From Janthinobacterium sp. GW456P (lineage in GTDB: Bacteria > Pseudomonadota > Gammaproteobacteria > Burkholderiales > Burkholderiaceae_D): a stretch of 64,000 nt of DNA. Location of the stretch: the NCBI RefSeq assembly GCF_002127655.1, contig NZ_NEHB01000002.1:293251-357250 (forward strand), given 5' to 3'. The notes beneath the pieces were generated by a model. It made no database searches. It saw nothing but the letters and a program-made list of their open reading frames with translations, and was not told the DNA's origin. Shown here in pieces: positions 15,192 to 23,210 of this stretch (the stretch's first letter is position 1; the number at the start of each line of letters is the position of its first letter). A program made the position numbers and the translations under genes.

Positions 15192-17929
15192 GTTGGTTTT
15201 CCTGTTTCATGGTCGTTGGCGTCATCGAGCTCGATCTCCGGCGGCGCCGGCGGCGTGCCCAGCGGCAGGCTGAAGACGATGGCGGCGCCCTGTCCCGGCG
15301 TGTGCGGCTGCGCGTGGATAGTGCCGCCGTGCGCTTCGACGATAGCGCGGCAGATGGCCAGCCCCAGCCCGACGCCCGGCTTGTTCGATTCGCGCTCGCC
15401 GCGCGTGAATTTTTCAAAGATGGCTTCTTCGCGGCCGGGCGGCAGGCCCGGGCCATCGTCAAGCACCGTCACCTGCAGGAACTGGCCGTGCACCCCGGCC
15501 GCGACCGTGATGGTGCTGCCCGGCGGCGTGTACTTGGCCGCGTTTTCCAGCAGGTTGCACAGCACGCGCTCGATCAGCACGGCGTCGTAGCGCACCAGCG
15601 GCAGGTCCGGCGCCAGCTGCGTCAGCACGGCGTGCTGCTGCAATTGCGGGCCGCTGGCGCGCAGCGCGCTGCCCACCACTTCTTCCAGCGCCTGCCATTG
15701 CAGGTTCAGGCGCACCTGGCCGCTCTCGATGCGCGCCATGTCCAGCAGGTTCGCCACCAGGGCGCTCATGCGCACGGTTTCGGACTGCAGCGAGCGCGCC
15801 ATGTCCAGCTGCGCGGGCGACAGCGCAGGCCGGGACAGAGCCAGCGATTCGGCCAGGCCCACCAGCGACGTCAAGGGCGTGCGCAAGTCGTGCGACAGGG
15901 CCGCCAGCAGCGAATTGCGCAGCCGCTCCGATTCCATCTGCAGCAGCGCGCCCTGGGCCACGTCGATGTAGTGCACGCGCTCGAGGGCGATGGCCGCCAG
16001 GGCGGCAAAGGTGTCGAGGTGCTGGCGCTGTTCCGGCACCAGCAGCCAGCGGCCACGCTGCGCGCCATCGAGCGGCAGCAGCGCCAGCACGCCGCGCGTG
16101 CGCATAGGCGCGATCAGCGGCAGGTAGAAAATGGGCGAAGCCGGCAGGGTATCGGTGCCCGTCCCCGCCGCCTGCGCATGGTCGAAGGCCCACTGCGCGA
16201 TGCCGATATCGAGCGGCTCGCCGCCGTTCGGGGACTGCAAGCTGCCTTCGTCGTCGGGCAGCAGCAAAGCGGCGCGCGCGCGGAACGCCCGTTCGATGGC
16301 GCTTTTCGTGATGTCGAAAATCTGCTCCGTCTGCAGCACGCCGGACAATTCGCGCGAAAACTCGTACAGGGCGCGGGCGCGCGCTTCGCGGTGCGAGGCC
16401 ACGCGCGCCTGGAAGCGCAGGCCGGCCGTCAGGTGGCCCGTGATCAGGCCCACCGCCAGCATCACGCCAAACGTGATCACATACTGGAAATCGCCCACGG
16501 CAAACGAGAAGCGCGGCGGCACGAAGATGAAGTCGAAGCTGGCCACGCCCACCAGGCTGGCCAGCGCCGCCGGCCCGCGCCCCAGGCGCACGGCCACCAG
16601 CACCACCGTCAGCAAGGACAACATGGCGATATTGGCCAGGTCCAGGTAGGGCTGCAGGGGGACCGAAGCGAGGGCCGTGGCCAGGCTGGCGCCGGCGGCC
16701 AGGATGTAGCGCCAATGGCGCGATGGCCGGCGCGGCGCATCCGCGTCGTCGTCCGCCGCGCGCCGGGGCGCCGCATCGGCAGGCGGCAAACCCACCTCGA
16801 TCAAATCGATATCGGGCGCAAGGCTGGCCATGCGGGCGGCCGGCGGCGTCTGCCACAGGCGCGCCAGCGCACCGCCGCGGCCACGGCCCACGATGACTTT
16901 CGAGATATTCGCGCCGCGCGCATACTCGACCACGGCGCCGGCGATGTCGGCGGACGGCAGAATCGCCGTGCGCGCGCCCAGGTCCTGCGCCAGTTTCAGG
17001 GTTTTCAAAATGCGCTCGCGCTGGCCCGCCGGCAAGCGCTGCAAGCGCGGCGTTTCCACGTACAGCGCGTGCCATTCCGCGTTCAGCTGGCTTGCCAGGC
17101 GCGCCGTGCTGCGGATCACGTGTTCGCCCCCCGCGTGCGGTCCCACGCAGGCCAGCAGCGCGGCGCCCGTCTTCCACACGGGATTGATGGATTTTTCGAC
17201 GCGGTAGGCCTGCACGTCATCCTGGATCCGGTCCGCCGTGCGGCGCAAGGCCAGTTCGCGCAGGGCGATCAAATTGCCCTTGCGGAAAAAATGCTGCGAT
17301 GCCCGTTCGGCCTGCTGCGGCTGATATACCTTGCCCTGCTTCAGGCGGCGCAGCAGTTCATCGGCCGGGATATCGACCAGCACCACTTCATCGGCACGGT
17401 CGAACACCGTATCGGGCAGGGTCTCGGCCACGCGCACGCCCGTGATCCCTCCTACCACGTCGTTCAGGCTTTCCAGGTGCTGCACGTTCACGGTCGACAG
17501 CACGTCGATGCCGGCCGCCAGCAATTCCTCGACATCCTGCCAGCGCTTCGGATGACGCGATCCGGCCACGTTCGAGTGGGCCAGTTCATCCATCAGTATC
17601 AGCGGCGGCGCGCGACGCAGGGCTTCGTCGAGGTCGAACTCGTACAGGGTCTTGCCGCGGTACTCGATGGCTTTGAGCGGAAGCACGGGCAAGCCGTCGA
17701 GCTGGGCCGCCGTATCCTGGCGCCCATGCGTCTCCACCACGCCCACCAGCAAGTCCTGGCCATCGGCCAGCATTTTGCGGGCGGCCGCCAGCATCGCGTA
17801 GGTCTTGCCGACGCCGGCCGAGGCGCCGAAATAGATGCGCAGCCGGCCGCGCGCGGCTTTCTTTTCCTGCGCCTGCACTTGCGCCAGCAGGGCATCAGGG
17901 TCGGGGCGTTGGCTGTCGTTGGGGAGCAT
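15188..17929 (-). CDS. kdpD: KdpD, sensor kinase for K+ limitation
   Basis: 913-residue membrane histidine kinase, near the 894 of E. coli. Order: KdpD N-terminal domain with Walker A GASAGVGKT (35-43) and MDELAHSN; a universal-stress-like domain (about 255-385); four close membrane segments (about 415-510); a GAF-like region; the dimerisation domain with His680 in SHDLRTPL; and an ATPase domain with the N box ENAAKYTPPG and DDGPGLPPG. The start at 17929 (MLPNDS) was chosen because the upstream in-frame extension is made of repeat DNA. Separated from kdpC by about 250 bases that hold three palindromic repeats. Confidence 0.95.
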   Translation of the reverse strand: MLPNDSQRPDPDALLAQVQAQEKKAARGRLRIYFGASAGVGKTYAMLAAARKMLADGQDLLVGVVETHGRQDTAAQLDGLPVLPLKAIEYRGKTLYEFDLDEALRRAPPLILMDELAHSNVAGSRHPKRWQDVEELLAAGIDVLSTVNVQHLESLNDVVGGITGVRVAETLPDTVFDRADEVVLVDIPADELLRRLKQGKVYQPQQAERASQHFFRKGNLIALRELALRRTADRIQDDVQAYRVEKSINPVWKTGAALLACVGPHAGGEHVIRSTARLASQLNAEWHALYVETPRLQRLPAGQRERILKTLKLAQDLGARTAILPSADIAGAVVEYARGANISKVIVGRGRGGALARLWQTPPAARMASLAPDIDLIEVGLPPADAAPRRAADDDADAPRRPSRHWRYILAAGASLATALASVPLQPYLDLANIAMLSLLTVVLVAVRLGRGPAALASLVGVASFDFIFVPPRFSFAVGDFQYVITFGVMLAVGLITGHLTAGLRFQARVASHREARARALYEFSRELSGVLQTEQIFDITKSAIERAFRARAALLLPDDEGSLQSPNGGEPLDIGIAQWAFDHAQAAGTGTDTLPASPIFYLPLIAPMRTRGVLALLPLDGAQRGRWLLVPEQRQHLDTFAALAAIALERVHYIDVAQGALLQMESERLRNSLLAALSHDLRTPLTSLVGLAESLALSRPALSPAQLDMARSLQSETVRMSALVANLLDMARIESGQVRLNLQWQALEEVVGSALRASGPQLQQHAVLTQLAPDLPLVRYDAVLIERVLCNLLENAAKYTPPGSTITVAAGVHGQFLQVTVLDDGPGLPPGREEAIFEKFTRGERESNKPGVGLGLAICRAIVEAHGGTIHAQPHTPGQGAAIVFSLPLGTPPAPPEIELDDANDHETGKPT

Positions 17930-17957
17930 GTTGTATTTTAATTTACTTGGAGCATGT

Positions 17958-17990
17958 GTAGGCCGGATTAGCGCTGGCGCGTAATCCGGC
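17958..17990 (+). repeat. REP-like palindromic element, copy 1
   Basis: GTAGGCCGGATTAGCG...GCGTAATCCGGC forms an imperfect hairpin of about 33 bases. It is one of three copies packed between kdpD and kdpC. The form resembles intergenic REP/BIME repeats common in proteobacteria. Confidence 0.75.
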
Positions 17991-18021
17991 AGCATTGTTG
18001 GCCTGGCTGGGGCTATGGGTG

Positions 18022-18053
18022 ATGTCGGCTTACGCTGCGCTAAGCCGACCTAC
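18022..18053 (-). repeat. REP-like palindromic element, copy 2 (inverted)
   Basis: On the minus strand GTAGGTCGGCTTAGCG...GCGTAAGCCGAC. It shares the GTAGGTCGG head with the other copies but lies in the opposite orientation and has compensating changes in both arms of the stem (GGCTTA / TAAGCC), which argues that the hairpin itself is kept. Confidence 0.75.
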
Positions 18054-18093
18054 GCCGACCTGCGCCTATCTTTTTATTTTGCCATGGCGTCAA

Positions 18094-18128
18094 GTAGGTC
18101 GGATTAGCGCGCAAGCGCGTCATCCGAC
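18094..18128 (+). repeat. REP-like palindromic element, copy 3
   Basis: GTAGGTCGGATTAGCG...GCGTCATCCGAC, with an inner CGCGCAAGCGCG hairpin. Third copy of the cluster, 52 bases before the kdpC stop codon on the other side. Confidence 0.75.
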
Positions 18129-18179
18129 GACATCATCGGCCAAGCCGTGCACGATGCCGGCCTGCGCGCCTTTGCCAGC

Positions 18180-18755
18180 TTACTTGGCCATGGCATCGAG
18201 CGCCAGGTTCAGTTCCAGCACATTCACGCGCGGTTCGCCGAAAAAGCCGATATACGCGGTTTTCTGTACCTTGGCGATGGCATTTTCCACCTGCGCCAGC
18301 GGCACGGCGCGCACGCGGGCCACGCGGGGCGCCTGGTACAGGGCGCCCGCCAGGCTGATTTCCGGGTCCAGGCCGCTACTCGACGCCGTCACCAGGTCGA
18401 CGGGGATCGGGTTGCGGTTGCCGGGATCGGCTGCCTGCAGGGCGGCGACGCGCGCCTTGACGGCATCGACCAGGGCCGGATTCGTCGGTCCCTGGTTCGA
18501 GCCGCCCGAACCGGCGCCGTTATTGGCCATCGGCGCGGTGGCCGACGGCCGACCCCAGAAATACTTGGGCGAAGTAAAGGACTGGCCGATCAGGGTCGAG
18601 CCGACGGGCTTGCCCCCACGCTCGACGATGCTGCCGTTGACTTCATCGTTGAAGGCCAGCTGGCCGATGCCGGCCGTGGCAAACGGATAGACGACGCCGC
18701 AGATCACGGTCAGCGCGGCAAACAGGACCAGGGCGGGACGTACGATAGTGCTCAT
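18180..18755 (-). CDS. kdpC: KdpC, K+-transporting ATPase subunit C
   Basis: 191 residues, the normal family size. One N-terminal membrane segment (ALVLFAALTVICGVVYPF), then a periplasmic domain with the family blocks GSTLIGQSFTSPKYFWGRPSAT and ASSSGLDPEISLAGA. Stabilises the KdpA-KdpB complex and helps potassium binding. It follows kdpB by 10 bases in the kdpFABC operon. Confidence 0.96.
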   Translation of the reverse strand: MSTIVRPALVLFAALTVICGVVYPFATAGIGQLAFNDEVNGSIVERGGKPVGSTLIGQSFTSPKYFWGRPSATAPMANNGAGSGGSNQGPTNPALVDAVKARVAALQAADPGNRNPIPVDLVTASSSGLDPEISLAGALYQAPRVARVRAVPLAQVENAIAKVQKTAYIGFFGEPRVNVLELNLALDAMAK

Positions 18756-18765
18756 GATGGTTCCT

Positions 18766-20844
18766 TTAGACTAAATGGAGGGCGGACAGCAGCATGTCGA
18801 TCAGCTTGATGCCGATGAAAGGCAGGACGATGCCGCCCAGGCCGTAGATCAGCAGGTTGCGGCGCAAGAGCATGGCCGCGCCGATGGCCCGGTATTGCAC
18901 GCCTTTCAGCGCCAGCGGAATCAGCACGACGATGATCAGGGCATTGAAGATCACGGCCGACATGATGGCCGAGGCGGGGCTGGCCAGCTGCATGATGTCG
19001 AGCGCCTTCAGTTGCGGGTAGGTGCCCACAAACGCGGCCGGGATGATGGCAAAGTACTTGGCGATGTCGTTCGAAATCGAGAACGTCGTCAGCGAGCCGC
19101 GCGTCATCAGCATCTGCTTGCCGATTTCAACGATTTCCAGCAGCTTGGTCGGGTTCGAGTCCAGATCGACCATATTGCCCGCCTCCTTCGCCGCCTGCGT
19201 GCCCGAATTCATGGCCACGGCCACGTCGGCCTGGGCCAGCGCGGGGGCATCGTTGGTGCCATCGCCCGTCATCGCCACCAGGCGGCCTTCGGACTGGTAG
19301 CTGCGGATGAGTTTGAGCTTGTCTTCCGGCGTCGCCTCGGCGAGGAAATCGTCCACGCCCGCTTCGGCGGCAATCGCGGCCGCCGTCAGCTTGTTGTCTC
19401 CCGTGATCATGACGGTCTTGATGCCCATGCGGCGCAATTCCGCGAAGCGTTCCTTGATGCCGCCCTTGACGATATCCTTCAGTTCCACGGCGCCCATGAC
19501 CTTACCATCGTCGACCACCACCAGCGGCGTGCTGCCGCGGCGCGCGATGTCGTCAACGGCGCGTGCCACCTCGGCCGGATACGGCTGGCCCAGCGCCTCC
19601 ACATACTTTTTCATGGAATCGGCCGCGCCCTTGCGCAGCTGGCGCACCTGCTGTTCGCCCGCGATATCCACGCCGCTCATGCGCGTCTGCGCCGTGAACG
19701 GTACAAACGTCGCATGCAGGCTGGCCATCTCGCGTTCGCGGATATTGAATTTCTGCTTGGCCAGCACGACGATGCTGCGCCCTTCCGGCGTTTCATCGGC
19801 CAGCGAGGCCAGCTGCGCCGCGTCGGCCAGCTGCTGCTCCGTCACGCCGGGGGCAGGCACGAAGCTTGACGCCTGGCGGTTGCCCAGGGTGATGGTGCCC
19901 GTTTTATCGAGCAGCAGCACGTCCACGTCGCCAGCCGCTTCCACGGCGCGGCCCGAGGTGGCGATCACATTGGCTTGCATCATGCGGCTCATGCCGGCTA
20001 CGCCGATGGCGGACAGCAGGCCGCCGATGGTGGTCGGGATCAGGCACACGAGCAACGCGATCAGCACGGTGATGGTGACGGGGGCGCCGCTGCCGGCCGC
20101 CGCCACGGAAAACAGCGAGTACGGCAGCAGAGTCACGGTGACGATCAGGAAAACGATCGACAGGGCCACGAGCAGGATCGTCAGGGCGATCTCGTTCGGC
20201 GTCTTCTGGCGCTTGGCGCCTTCGACCATGGCGATCATGCGGTCGATGAAGGCTTCGCCCGGATTGACGGAGACGCGCACCAGCAGCCAGTCCGACAGCA
20301 CGCGGGTGCCGCCCGTGACGGCGGAAAAGTCGCCGCCCGATTCACGGATGACGGGGGCCGATTCGCCCGTGATGGCGCTTTCGTCGACGGAGGCCACGCC
20401 TGCCGTCACTTCACCGTCGGCGGGAATCACGTCGCCCGCCTCCACCAGCACCGTCATGCCCTTGCGCAGGTCGGTGGCCGGCGTGGGCAGCCAGGAGGTG
20501 CCGTATTTCGGCGTCTGCATTTTCTTTGCCATCACCGTCTGCTTGAGGGCGCGCAGGGAGGCCGCCTGGGCCTTGCTGCGGCCTTCGGCCAGCGCTTCGG
20601 CGAAGTTCGCGAACAGCACGGTAAACCACAGCCACACGGCGACGGCGACAATGAAGCCGAACGGCGCCTCGCCCTGGCCATTCAGGGCCTGGATGGCCAG
20701 CAGGGTCGTGATGATGCTGCCGACATAGACGACGAACATCACGGGGCTGCGCCACTGCGTGCGGGGGTCGAGTTTTTTGAACGCATCGACGACGGCGGGG
20801 CCAATCAGTGCGGAATCGAACAAAGTCAGGCTTGTGCGTGACAT
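18766..20844 (-). CDS. kdpB: KdpB, P-type ATPase catalytic subunit
   Basis: 692-residue P-type ATPase. The phosphorylated Asp313 lies in LLLDKTGT, the actuator loop reads [10 protein letters not shown], the hinge [22 protein letters not shown] is partly visible as [10 protein letters not shown], and there are about seven membrane segments. Hydrolyses ATP to drive high-affinity potassium uptake through KdpA. 9 bases after kdpA and 10 bases before kdpC. Confidence 0.97.
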   Translation of the reverse strand: MSRTSLTLFDSALIGPAVVDAFKKLDPRTQWRSPVMFVVYVGSIITTLLAIQALNGQGEAPFGFIVAVAVWLWFTVLFANFAEALAEGRSKAQAASLRALKQTVMAKKMQTPKYGTSWLPTPATDLRKGMTVLVEAGDVIPADGEVTAGVASVDESAITGESAPVIRESGGDFSAVTGGTRVLSDWLLVRVSVNPGEAFIDRMIAMVEGAKRQKTPNEIALTILLVALSIVFLIVTVTLLPYSLFSVAAAGSGAPVTITVLIALLVCLIPTTIGGLLSAIGVAGMSRMMQANVIATSGRAVEAAGDVDVLLLDKTGTITLGNRQASSFVPAPGVTEQQLADAAQLASLADETPEGRSIVVLAKQKFNIREREMASLHATFVPFTAQTRMSGVDIAGEQQVRQLRKGAADSMKKYVEALGQPYPAEVARAVDDIARRGSTPLVVVDDGKVMGAVELKDIVKGGIKERFAELRRMGIKTVMITGDNKLTAAAIAAEAGVDDFLAEATPEDKLKLIRSYQSEGRLVAMTGDGTNDAPALAQADVAVAMNSGTQAAKEAGNMVDLDSNPTKLLEIVEIGKQMLMTRGSLTTFSISNDIAKYFAIIPAAFVGTYPQLKALDIMQLASPASAIMSAVIFNALIIVVLIPLALKGVQYRAIGAAMLLRRNLLIYGLGGIVLPFIGIKLIDMLLSALHLV

Positions 20845-20853
20845 GGTAGCCTC

Positions 20854-22662
20854 TTATTTGATGAAAAGTTGCAGGTGTTCGACGATCGGGCCCAGGGCCA
20901 GCGCGGGAACGTAATTGAGCACGCCGACGAGCACGACGACGCCGATCAGCAGGCCGATGAACATGGGGCCGTGCGTGGGCATGGTGCCGGCATTGGCCGA
21001 CAGGCGCTGCTTGGCCGCCAGCGAACCGGCCACCGCCAGCACGGGCACGATCACGCCGAAGCGGCCGAACCACATGGCGATCGCCAGCATCACGTTGTAG
21101 AACGGCGTGTTGGCGGACAGGCCGGCAAACGCGCTGCCGTTGTTGTTGGCCGCCGACGTGAAGGCGTACAGGATCTCGGAGAAACCGTGCGCGCCCGGAT
21201 TGGCCACGCCGATCTTGCCCGGTTCGACCATCACGGCGATCGCCGTACCCGTCAAGACGAGGGCTGGCGTAATCAGGATGGCCAGCGACACCATCTTCAT
21301 TTCATAGGCCTGGATTTTCTTGCCCAGGTATTCAGGCGTGCGGCCTATCATCAGGCCGGCGATGAAGACGGCCAGGATGGCGAACATCAGCATGCCGTAC
21401 AGGCCCGTGCCCACGCCGCCGAAAATCACTTCGCCGAACTGCATCAGCAGCAGCGGCACCATGCCGCCCAGGGGCATGTAGGAGTCGTGCATGGAATTGA
21501 CGGCACCGCACGATGCGGCCGTCGTCACTGCCGCGAACAGGGTCGAGGAGCTGATGCCGAAGCGCGTTTCCTTGCCTTCCATATTGCCGCCCGATTGCAG
21601 GCTGCTGGCCTGCTGGTCCACGCCCAAGGCCTGCAAGGCGGGATTGGCTTGCTGCTCGGCGCTCATCACGCCGGCCGTCATGACGACGAAGATCAGGCTC
21701 ATCGCGGCCAGCACGGCCCAGCCCTGGCGCAGGTCGCCCACCATGCGGCCGAAGGTGAAGCACAGGCCGGCGGGAATGATGAAGATGGCCAGCATCTGCA
21801 GGAAGTTCGACAGCACGGTCGGGTTTTCGTACGGGTGCGAGGAATTGGCATTGAAGAAGCCGCCGCCGTTCGTGCCCAGCAGCTTGATCGACTCCTGCGA
21901 CGCGACGGGCCCCATGGCGATCATCTGCGTCGTCGCCACTTGCGCTTCCATCACGGGTTTGCCGGCGGCGTCCAGCACGGGCTGGCCGTCAGCCGTCGTT
22001 TTCGGCGTTTCATACGCCACGTGGTCGAGCAGGGTCACTTCCTTGTAGGCGGAAAAATTCTGGATCATGCCTTCGCCCATGAAGACCACCGACAGGGCCA
22101 GGGACAAGGGCAGCAGGATGTACAGGGTCGAGCGCACCAGGTCGACCCAGAAATTGCCGATCGATTTGCTGGAACGCGAGGCGAAGCCGCGCACCAGCGC
22201 GAAGATCACGGCGATGCCGGTGGCCGCCGAAAAGAAGTTCTGGCAGGCCATGCCCAGCATCTGGGTCAGATAGCTCATGGTCTGTTCGCCGCCGTAGCCC
22301 TGCCAGTTGGTATTGGCGACGAAGCTGACGGTGGTATTGAACGAGGAATCGGGGCTGACGGCGCCCAGGCCCTGGGGATTGAGTGGCAGGAAGCCCTGCA
22401 GGCGCTGCAGGCCGTAGACGAAGACGGCGCCCACGGTATTGAAGACGATCAGGGCGATGGCATAGCTTTTCCAGCCCATGGCCTTGTCGGCGGGAAGGCC
22501 GGACCAGCGGTACAGCAGATTTTCCAGCTTTTGCAGCCAGCCCAGACCGCGCACGGGGCCATCGCCGGCCACCTTGGCCATGTACAGGCCCAGCGGATAG
22601 CCGGCGGCCAGCAGCACGGCCAGGAAGGCCACCAACAACAGTATCGATTGCGTCGTCATCAC
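20854..22662 (-). CDS. kdpA: KdpA, K+-translocating channel-like subunit
   Basis: 602-residue membrane protein of the SKT superfamily with ten membrane segments and the four P-loop-like filters, two of them clear as GTNGGGFFNANSSHP and ANNNGSAFAGL. Length agrees with the family (557-600). Its start overlaps the kdpF stop by 4 bases. Forms the potassium path of the Kdp ATPase in the inner membrane. Confidence 0.97.
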   Translation of the reverse strand: MMTTQSILLLVAFLAVLLAAGYPLGLYMAKVAGDGPVRGLGWLQKLENLLYRWSGLPADKAMGWKSYAIALIVFNTVGAVFVYGLQRLQGFLPLNPQGLGAVSPDSSFNTTVSFVANTNWQGYGGEQTMSYLTQMLGMACQNFFSAATGIAVIFALVRGFASRSSKSIGNFWVDLVRSTLYILLPLSLALSVVFMGEGMIQNFSAYKEVTLLDHVAYETPKTTADGQPVLDAAGKPVMEAQVATTQMIAMGPVASQESIKLLGTNGGGFFNANSSHPYENPTVLSNFLQMLAIFIIPAGLCFTFGRMVGDLRQGWAVLAAMSLIFVVMTAGVMSAEQQANPALQALGVDQQASSLQSGGNMEGKETRFGISSSTLFAAVTTAASCGAVNSMHDSYMPLGGMVPLLLMQFGEVIFGGVGTGLYGMLMFAILAVFIAGLMIGRTPEYLGKKIQAYEMKMVSLAILITPALVLTGTAIAVMVEPGKIGVANPGAHGFSEILYAFTSAANNNGSAFAGLSANTPFYNVMLAIAMWFGRFGVIVPVLAVAGSLAAKQRLSANAGTMPTHGPMFIGLLIGVVVLVGVLNYVPALALGPIVEHLQLFIK

Positions 22663-22748
22663 AGTTCCTCCGCCTTCAGCAGCGCCACCAGCAAATACAC
22701 GAGCAGGCCGGCCGAGACGACGGCGCCCAGCACATAAAACGCGTTCAT
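22659..22748 (-). CDS. kdpF: KdpF, small stabilising peptide of the Kdp ATPase
   Basis: 29-residue single-span membrane peptide beginning MNAFYVLGAVVSAGLL and ending KAEEL, typical of KdpF in sequence and position. A GGGAG ribosome-binding site lies 7 bases before the ATG. It overlaps kdpA by 4 bases downstream and the small ORF at 22745-22837 by 4 bases upstream. Confidence 0.92.
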   Translation of the reverse strand: MNAFYVLGAVVSAGLLVYLLVALLKAEEL

Positions 22749-22837
22749 TTGACGCTCCCTAATTTGTCGCAGGCGACGGCAAAGCCGGCCGCCAGGACGA
22801 AAAACACGGCAATCAAGCCGAGATACACGAGATCCAT
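22745..22837 (-). CDS. 30-residue membrane peptide at the head of the kdp operon
   Basis: An open frame of 30 codons (starts MDLVYLGLIAVFFVLAA, ends CDKLGSVK) with one hydrophobic span of about 18 residues and a Cys-Asp-Lys-Leu tail. GAGG lies 6 bases before its ATG and its stop overlaps the kdpF start (ATGA), the same coupling seen between the other kdp genes. It is not KdpF, which follows it. I recall similar short peptides before kdpF in other proteobacteria, but no function is known to me. It may be an additional Kdp subunit or regulator. Confidence 0.72.
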   Translation of the reverse strand: MDLVYLGLIAVFFVLAAGFAVACDKLGSVK

Positions 22838-22900
22838 TCCCACCCTCATTCAGGTTTGTTTTGATAGTGAGCAGATTAGCCAAAAGGGTCTAAAAAATTC

Positions 22901-22937
22901 GTAAAGACTGGGAAGGCGGCTGTAAACAAGATGTAAA
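22901..22937 (-). promoter_or_regulatory. Candidate KdpE-binding direct repeats upstream of the kdp operon
   Basis: Three GTAAA units (TTTAC on the coding strand) start at 22901, 22922 and 22933, spacings of 21 and 11 bases, close to whole turns of the helix. OmpR-type regulators bind such in-phase direct repeats, and E. coli KdpE sites are T-rich with TTTACA-like elements. They lie 65-100 bases before the first kdp ATG (22837). The rest of the gap 22838-23210 holds the LexA-type box and no gene that I can support. Confidence 0.45.
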
Positions 22938-23113
22938 AAAGGCGGCTTTACCGCATAAAATCCATCACAATTGGTGCAAAACCACGCGCGCGGAGCACTG
23001 TTGTTGCCTTGGAGTAGCGCTATTGCTCGCCGGACAAGATAGAATGCGCGAGCGTCCGCACAAGGACGCCTAGCCTGCCGCACTGCCCTCCCCCAGTGAC
23101 GCTGGACGGGATA

Positions 23114-23133
23114 TACTGTATATTCATACAGTT
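23114..23133. promoter_or_regulatory. LexA-type SOS box upstream of parE
   Basis: TACTGTATATTCATACAGTT agrees with the 20-base E. coli LexA consensus at 17 positions, with CTGT-N8-ACAG intact (23116-23131). It lies 78 bases before the parE ATG and overlaps a TATACT sequence (23112-23117) that could be a -10 element. The leftward kdp genes start 277 bases away, so parE is the better target. Confidence 0.7.
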
Positions 23134-23210
23134 ATCGCCGCCGCTGTCATTGCGCCCGCAGTGCCCTGGCCTGGCGTTCCAACCACTGTCTTTACTTAGC
23201 TTGAACACGT

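Noticed and set aside
15209..17941. A plus-strand open frame of about 910 codons opposite kdpD
   Set aside because: It mirrors kdpD, whose kinase motifs are all present; the mirror product is low-complexity and has no recognisable domain.
17930..17995. An upstream extension of kdpD by 22 codons
   Set aside because: The added part is encoded by the REP-like element, and the family N-terminus fits the ATG at 17929.
22850..23083. A leftward 77-codon frame next to the LexA-type box that could have been an SOS gene
   Set aside because: It has no ribosome-binding site, no recognisable motif, and it runs through the kdp control repeats; parE is the better target of the box.
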